From Variovorax paradoxus (GTDB lineage: Bacteria; Pseudomonadota; Gammaproteobacteria; Burkholderiales; Burkholderiaceae_C), in contig NZ_CP046622.1 in the NCBI RefSeq assembly GCF_009755665.1, positions 620,001 to 684,000 on the forward strand: a stretch of 64,000 nt of DNA, in the 5' to 3' direction. Under the pieces are notes generated by a model. That model worked only from the letters and a program-made list of their open reading frames with translations. It did not search any database and was not told where the DNA came from. How positions within the stretch are numbered: position 1 is the stretch's first letter; each line of letters begins with the position of its first letter. A program made the position numbers and the translations under genes. Shown piece by piece: positions 60,001 through 64,000 of this stretch.

Positions 60001-60145
60001 CGTCACCTCCACCTTCCTGAGCCTGCTGGTGATTCCGGTTCTCTATGAGGTCATTGACAACCTGGTCCAGAGTTGCAGGCCGGAGCGTTGGTTGCCAATG
60101 CACGGAGGTGCCTCAATCGTCAATCGCATGTTTCCCAAAGCCTGA
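57053..60145 (+). CDS. RND efflux permease
   Basis: 1030 residues from ATG 57053, with GAAGGGA 6 bases upstream. Twelve membrane helices in the RND arrangement. Proton-relay residues: D399 and D400 in VVGILVDDAIVEIENI (TM4) and K912 in MGIATKNSILLVEYA (TM10). Opening FSAWSIRKPVPAILLFAM and the FPDVDLPMITV loop are HAE1/AcrB type. Substrate not deducible. MarR control suggests aromatic or antibiotic compounds. Confidence 0.96.
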   Translation: MNFSAWSIRKPVPAILLFAMLTAAGLFAFRAAKVQNFPDVDLPMITVVASLPGTAPAQMETEVARKLENAMATMKGLRHLHTSVQDGTATVSAEFRLEKLPQEALDDTRAAVARARTDLTAALRDPVISKFEFKNDPILTYTASSPRLNDEALSWFVDDQVTRRLLAVPGVGAVTRVGGVSREVRVELDPDRLLSLRLSAADVSRRLVQVQREAPGGRVRLGSGEQTVRTVGTASSAAALAAMEIPLPDGRIVRLDQLATVTDAQAERRSGAYLDGKPVVGFEILRTTGAGDIDVANGVRQALAALKAEQPDIELTEALNAVDPVVENFEGSMWLLIEGAVLAVLVVGLFLRDIRATFISAMALPLSIIPTFLLMHWMGFTLNIITLLSLSLVVGILVDDAIVEIENIMRHLAQGKEPLAAAREAADEIGLAVIATTFTLIAVFLPTAFMGGLAGKFFVQFGWTASIAVFFSLVVARLLTPMMAAYLLKTPPRPPAEPFWMPAYLKAARWAFTHKAATLAMMTAFGVASCTPLFTGAIKGDFMPPGDLSQTRISVELPPGSTFEQAHAVAEQARFAVAKHPDVTMVYTAVGGGSAGGSPGSSAAEARRANMTLNLTPRKERPGRSQQQIERELRALLQDVAGARVKVAANEAYTLVLSGADGELLAQQAAKVEQELRSLAGIGQVTSSSSLQRPELIVRPDTARAADLGVSTDAIADTVRVATLGDYDQFLPKLNLSQRQVPIVVRLPDEAMRDLELLRQLTVPGARGPVPLRDVAEVEIASGPAQINRLDRLRNVNFEIELNGQALGDVQQRAAALPSLSHLPPGLVKNDVGPAETSNELGRSFLLAMGTGVACIYIVLVLLFHAWVQPVTILWALALSIPGAVLALFVTGTNLSMPAMIGVIMLMGIATKNSILLVEYAIAAQRDRGLPRLDALLDACHKRARPIVMTTVAMGAGMLPIALGFGADPSFRAPMAIVVIGGLVTSTFLSLLVIPVLYEVIDNLVQSCRPERWLPMHGGASIVNRMFPKA

Positions 60146-60235
60146 GCCGGGTCGTCGCCAGCACGGCTGGCCTCCGAACTCGCTCACCAGTTCCCCTCGT
60201 TTTCCCCACAACGCCTGCATACCTCGATCATTCAT

Positions 60236-61045
60236 ATGAACGCCCTTCAAAAGCTCGTGCTCATAGCGATAGTGCTAGCCAGCACCGCGTGCGCCAGCCA
60301 CTCCGGGAAACATCAGGTCGCGCTTCCGGTTCCCGAAACATCGAGTGTGGCGAATGCCATGAGTCCCGACCCGGAGGCGGCGGACGGTGACCCCGCTGAC
60401 CTGGATGCCGAAGCGGCCGACGAACACGATGGGGTGCGCGATCCGTGGGAGGGCTTCAACCGAAAGATCCACGGCTTCAACAACGCAGCCGACACGCTGG
60501 TTCTCCGCCCCCTGGCGGTGGGTTACAACACGATCACGCCCGCTCCTGTACAAGCGGGCGTTTCGCGCTTCTTCGCCAACCTGCGCATCCCTGCGACGGC
60601 AGTGAACCAAGCCCTTCAGGGACGGCCGGGACATGCGGCGCAATCGATCGGGCGACTCGTCGTCAATACCACCGTCGGCATCGGTGGTCTTTTCGATCCG
60701 GCTTCAAGCTTCGGCATGGTGCGGCGTCACGATGAGGACCTCGGCCAGACCCTGGCGATCTGGGGCTGGCGTGGTTCGCGCTTTCTGGTGGTTCCACTGC
60801 TCGGTCCGCGCACGCTACGCGACGCGGTGGCCATCGCGGGCGACGAACCGTTGTCGCCCATCGGGCAGATTCAGGACAACGGCACGTCGAACGGATTGCT
60901 ATTGCTGCAGACAGTCGTTGGGCGTGCGCAAATGCTGCCCCTGGACAAGTTCCGCCGCGACGCGTTCGATGACTATCTGCTCGTGCGCGAGGCTTGGGTT
61001 CAGCGACGCATTCACCAGATTCGACAGGGCGTGGACGATGAGTGA
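60236..61045 (+). CDS. MlaA/VacJ-family outer-membrane lipoprotein
   Basis: 269 residues. Lipobox STAC, Cys at residue 19. An acidic linker (residues about 42-65) precedes DPWEGFNRKIHGFNNAADTL, PVQAGVSRFFANLRIP, QSIGRLVVNTTVGIGGLFDP and DLGQTLAIWGWRGSRFLVVP, the MlaA core that draws phospholipid from the outer membrane. The other mla genes are not here; it follows the RND operon by 90 bases and may belong to it. Confidence 0.93.
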   Translation: MNALQKLVLIAIVLASTACASHSGKHQVALPVPETSSVANAMSPDPEAADGDPADLDAEAADEHDGVRDPWEGFNRKIHGFNNAADTLVLRPLAVGYNTITPAPVQAGVSRFFANLRIPATAVNQALQGRPGHAAQSIGRLVVNTTVGIGGLFDPASSFGMVRRHDEDLGQTLAIWGWRGSRFLVVPLLGPRTLRDAVAIAGDEPLSPIGQIQDNGTSNGLLLLQTVVGRAQMLPLDKFRRDAFDDYLLVREAWVQRRIHQIRQGVDDE

Positions 61046-61222
61046 CAGCTCATCGAGCTGTATGCCCATTCTCGCAACGCGAACTGTATCGACCACATGG
61101 CGGCTATCGCGGTGCAGCACGGCCGCTTGCTCCATGCGATTGCTCGAGGTGAGGCTGTCGGCCTTGACGCTGAAGGTGCAGATCTCGCGGGCTCGAGCAT
61201 TTGGCCTGTATCGGCGCCAGAC

Positions 61223-62764
61223 TCAGTGCTGCCGGCTCGAATAGCTAGACCGACTTTTAATGTGCGTGATCCAAGTGAGCACACGCCGGTACCCGATCAC
61301 GATACCCGTCACGCTGACCAGCAGCCCTCCCAGGCTGAAGACGATCAGCACGGCCTCCCGCAGGGCTGACGCGCGCAGCATCGCCGGCAGGTCCCAGCTG
61401 TGCAGGAAACTGAAAAGCCATCGGCCCACGCGCTGCGATCTGTCCGCGTTCAGCGCCACGTCTCCGGTTCGCACGTCCAGGTACACCCAGGTGTCGTGAG
61501 GATCGCCGAAGCGAAGCTTCACCACCGGCAGACCGCGCTCCGCGGCACCCATCATCGCTTCGGGCTTTCTCTCGTAGTAGTACGCGTCGTAGCGCTCGAG
61601 CTCCTCCTGCGTCAGGATGGGCGCAGCAAGCAGCCGCGTCGCCGCATGCACGAGGTCCGCCCGAGGCCATCCGTCGAGCACACGATACCGATCCTTCTCC
61701 TGCACGATCAAACGAGTGTCGTTGGCGGCATTGCGCGCAAGAATGAACGGGCGGCCGTCGAGGACCCGCCATTCCAATTCGCTTGCAGCAAAGCGAGAGG
61801 CTTCCAGAAGCCTGAGTGCCTGTGCGACCGGAATATCCAGCCGCGCCGCCCCGGGAACATTTCCGCGGTACTGCGCCATGTCAGGACGGGGCCCCCTGGC
61901 ATCGAAGATGCCTGCCGGGTTCATCGACATCAGGCCGCTGAAGATCCATGTGAAGACAATCGACGCGAAGGCCAGCCCCAGCACATGGTGCCAACGCAGA
62001 TGGAACTCGCGGTAGGGAGAACGCGAGCCGGACTTGTAGCGGCCACTGAAGCGCCAGCGCCAGATGCCGGCCACGGTGCCGGTGACCGAGGTCAGAACGC
62101 ACACAGCGGACAGCACGATCACGGTCCAGCTCCAGACGGGGTCGACAGACCGGTCACGGAACATGTAGGCCCAGTGCAGCCACGCGCCGACGTAGTTCCA
62201 CATCCGCTGCGCGTGCGGTGCGTCCATCACGACCTGGCCGGTGGCGGAAGAAACGTACAGCCGCGTGTGCGCCGCGTCGTCCATCTCGACGACGTGCAGC
62301 GGGCGGTGTGCATCGAGGCCGCGCGAGTGCGTCCACCGGTCCTCCCGAACGAGACCCACGTATTCACCTTGGCCGCCGCCGACGAAGAGCCGCGCCGCGT
62401 TCAGCGCCGAACCGGCATCGGCCGGTGGCACCGGCTTTCCTTCGGCCGCGTCCACCAGCAGGTACTTGCCCTCGGCCGTGCGGACGCGGTAGGTCGGCCT
62501 TCCACTCACGCGGGTCAGGACGACCTCCTGCGCGCGTCCGCCTGCGCCAGCTGCGGGCAGCGCCACGTCGACCGGCACGCAGCACCGCGCGGGATCGAGC
62601 GCGGGCAGTGCCCGCATCCGCTCCCACGGCGTGAGCTTCGGATAACCCACGAACAGCATGACCACACCGCTCACGAACCACAGTGCCATCAGCACGCATG
62701 CCCCTACGCCCGTCCAGCGGTGGACGAGATAGGTCAGGCGCTTCATGCGCTTGCCCAGCGACAT
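61223..62764 (-). CDS. PepSY-associated transmembrane protein
   Basis: 513 residues. Membrane segments near 20-40, 208-230, 272-290 and 475-495. PepSY-like repeats in the two periplasmic stretches (SALNAARLFVGGGQGEYVGL; RLDIPVAQALRLLEASRFAA). His-rich helix ends (LVHRWTGVGACVLMALWFV, YREFHLRWHHVLGLAF) resemble haem- or iron-reductase-type members. Paired with a TonB-dependent receptor 16 bases upstream, it probably takes part in ferric-siderophore reduction or uptake. Confidence 0.85.
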   Translation of the reverse strand: MSLGKRMKRLTYLVHRWTGVGACVLMALWFVSGVVMLFVGYPKLTPWERMRALPALDPARCCVPVDVALPAAGAGGRAQEVVLTRVSGRPTYRVRTAEGKYLLVDAAEGKPVPPADAGSALNAARLFVGGGQGEYVGLVREDRWTHSRGLDAHRPLHVVEMDDAAHTRLYVSSATGQVVMDAPHAQRMWNYVGAWLHWAYMFRDRSVDPVWSWTVIVLSAVCVLTSVTGTVAGIWRWRFSGRYKSGSRSPYREFHLRWHHVLGLAFASIVFTWIFSGLMSMNPAGIFDARGPRPDMAQYRGNVPGAARLDIPVAQALRLLEASRFAASELEWRVLDGRPFILARNAANDTRLIVQEKDRYRVLDGWPRADLVHAATRLLAAPILTQEELERYDAYYYERKPEAMMGAAERGLPVVKLRFGDPHDTWVYLDVRTGDVALNADRSQRVGRWLFSFLHSWDLPAMLRASALREAVLIVFSLGGLLVSVTGIVIGYRRVLTWITHIKSRSSYSSRQH

Positions 62765-62780
62765 CTTGAAGCTCCCGTGC

Positions 62781-64000
62781 TCAGAACCGGTGATGGGCGG
62801 TCAGCTCGAAGCGGCGCCCGTCTCCGACAAACCACTGCGTGTTGGTGTAGTACGCCGTCGTGTAGTAGCGCTTGTTGAAGATATTGAAGCCGCGAAGGGT
62901 CACCGTGGTGTCGGGCGTGACCTGCCACCGGAGCGCCAGGTCCGTCGTGGTGTAAGCGGGCAGCGTCAAGGTGTTGGCGCTATTCGCATACCGCTTGCCC
63001 ACGTAGCGCAGGCCGGAACTCAGCGTCCATTTCGGCAGGAAGTTCCAGCTCACCCACACGTTCGCAAGCCGCTCGGGCACATCGGCCGGCACATTCCCCG
63101 CACGCGAAACGGCAATGCCCCGCACGGTTTCCGAGAAGTCGTCGTACCGCGCGCGCAGCACGGCCGCGTTGGCATCCAACTGCCAGCCGGAAGCGAAGGC
63201 CATTGACACGTTGGCTTCGAGTCCCCGCGACGAGCGCTGGCCGACCTGGATGCTCTGCGCCGGGTTGTTCGGGTCGCGCGTGACCAGGTTGTTCTTGGTG
63301 ATGTGGTACGCCGCCAGGCTCCATTCACCGCGCTGGTCCCAGAACGTCTGCTTCACGCCGACTTCGGCCTGCTTGCCCGTGGAGAGATCGAACTTGCTGT
63401 TCGCCGGCGACAGCATGAGCAGCCCGCTCACCGGGTCCGCGGCCTTTGCGTACTGCGCGTACAGCGCAAGGTTCGGGACGATCTCGAACACGGTCCCGAT
63501 GCGCCACCCGGTGTGGGAGAAAGACTTGTCGAACGCCGCCGTGCCGGCCACCAGATCGCGCCGCGATAGGCGCGCGTGGTCGTGGCGCAGGCCCGCGACC
63601 AGGGACCATCGATCGCTCAGTTCGAGCCGGTTCTCCGCGAACACCGCCGACTGCCTCGCCTCGTTGCGGTAGCGGGGAATGAAGGGCACGGCGCTGACGA
63701 AGTAGCCGGGGATCGGATTCAGTGGGTCGACGGACGGCGACGAGCCGACGTAGGTGTTGTTCGTGTGCGTGAATGAGCTCGAGTTGATGTCGAACCCCAC
63801 GGAGGCCTGGTTGTTCAGGCCGAACAGAGTGCCCTTGAAAGTCGCATCGGTCGTGTTCCCCGTTTGCGACTGGTCGTGCCGGATCTGCGTGTTGCCGGAC
63901 CGGTCGATCAGGCCTGTTCGCACGTTGTAGGCATACGACTCCGCGTTGCGCCAGTAGCGCTTGCTGTCGATGCGGTAGAGGCGGCTTCGCACCGTGGTGT
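62781..64000 (-). CDS. TonB-dependent siderophore-type receptor (C-terminal part)
   Basis: About 406 residues visible; the frame is open to the window edge, and the GTG at 63992 is internal. Alternating beta-barrel strands with TonB-receptor signatures: AVFAENRLELSDRWSLVAGL, LYAQYAKAADPVSGLL, GKQAEVGVKQTFWDQRGEW, and the closing strands FNIFNKRYY and a terminal Phe (ELTAHHRF). FpvA/FhuE-like layout suggests ferric siderophores, but plug and TonB box are outside. Pairs with the PepSY gene. Confidence 0.9.
   Translation of the reverse strand, partial: TTVRSRLYRIDSKRYWRNAESYAYNVRTGLIDRSGNTQIRHDQSQTGNTTDATFKGTLFGLNNQASVGFDINSSSFTHTNNTYVGSSPSVDPLNPIPGYFVSAVPFIPRYRNEARQSAVFAENRLELSDRWSLVAGLRHDHARLSRRDLVAGTAAFDKSFSHTGWRIGTVFEIVPNLALYAQYAKAADPVSGLLMLSPANSKFDLSTGKQAEVGVKQTFWDQRGEWSLAAYHITKNNLVTRDPNNPAQSIQVGQRSSRGLEANVSMAFASGWQLDANAAVLRARYDDFSETVRGIAVSRAGNVPADVPERLANVWVSWNFLPKWTLSSGLRYVGKRYANSANTLTLPAYTTTDLALRWQVTPDTTVTLRGFNIFNKRYYTTAYYTNTQWFVGDGRRFELTAHHRF

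Noticed and set aside
61047..61064. Hairpin at the end of the MlaA-type gene as a terminator
   Set aside because: Only a 6-base stem (ACAGCT/AGCTGT) and no T-run.

Overview
The window is GC-rich, coding-dense chromosomal DNA from a betaproteobacterium, most likely a member of the Comamonadaceae close to Variovorax. This rests on the tuf-secE-nusG-rplKAJL-rpoBC block, the gph/trpE neighbourhood, the rsmB-DUF4390-NtrYX order and the type of T6SS cluster. The genus is inferred from protein style, not from a search.

1-19.7 kb: part of a type VI secretion (T6SS) locus. A plus-strand operon runs from vgrG (5' end outside the window) through DUF6484, DUF2169 and ketosynthase-like proteins to a PAAR-type effector with a C-terminal VRR-Nuc nuclease, its TsiV/DUF3396 immunity protein and two accessory genes. 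tagH (FHA) and a PP2C phosphatase follow: the threonine phosphorylation control arm. On the minus strand lie tssA-tssB-tssC-hcp and a small unknown gene. tssJ diverges from tssA. An extended tssL and a short TssM-like gene converge on tssJ. A LuxR-type response regulator closes the region. tssE, F, G, H, K and a full tssM are not here and presumably lie to the left.

19.7-24.6 kb: small accessory genes. These are a crystallin-fold lipoprotein, several unrecognised small proteins, a DUF2383 four-helix-bundle protein, a phosphoglycolate phosphatase and an exported chalcone-isomerase-fold protein that has a perfect palindrome upstream.

24.7-31.7 kb: an extended trp operon, trpE - GxxExxY protein - trpG - threonine aldolase - LysE exporter - trpD - trpC - ung. 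It is preceded by a candidate Trp-rich leader peptide (W-P-W).

31.8-45.8 kb: the core information-processing block, tRNA-Tyr, -Gly, -Thr, tuf, tRNA-Trp, secE, nusG, rplK, rplA, L10 leader, rplJ, rplL, rpoB, rpoC, ending in a strong terminator.

45.8-51.8 kb: LemA-like protein, rsmB, DUF4390 protein, an NtrY-type histidine kinase, an NtrX-type regulator without an AAA+ domain, tRNA-Phe and its terminator.

51.8-64 kb: more accessory in character. It holds an unknown gene, a RidA protein, a truncated P-loop kinase remnant, a MarR regulator divergent from a three-gene RND efflux operon across a long inverted repeat, an MlaA-type lipoprotein, and a PepSY membrane protein beside the C-terminal part of a TonB-dependent receptor that leaves the window on the right.

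No CRISPR array, insertion sequence, integrase or rRNA gene was seen.
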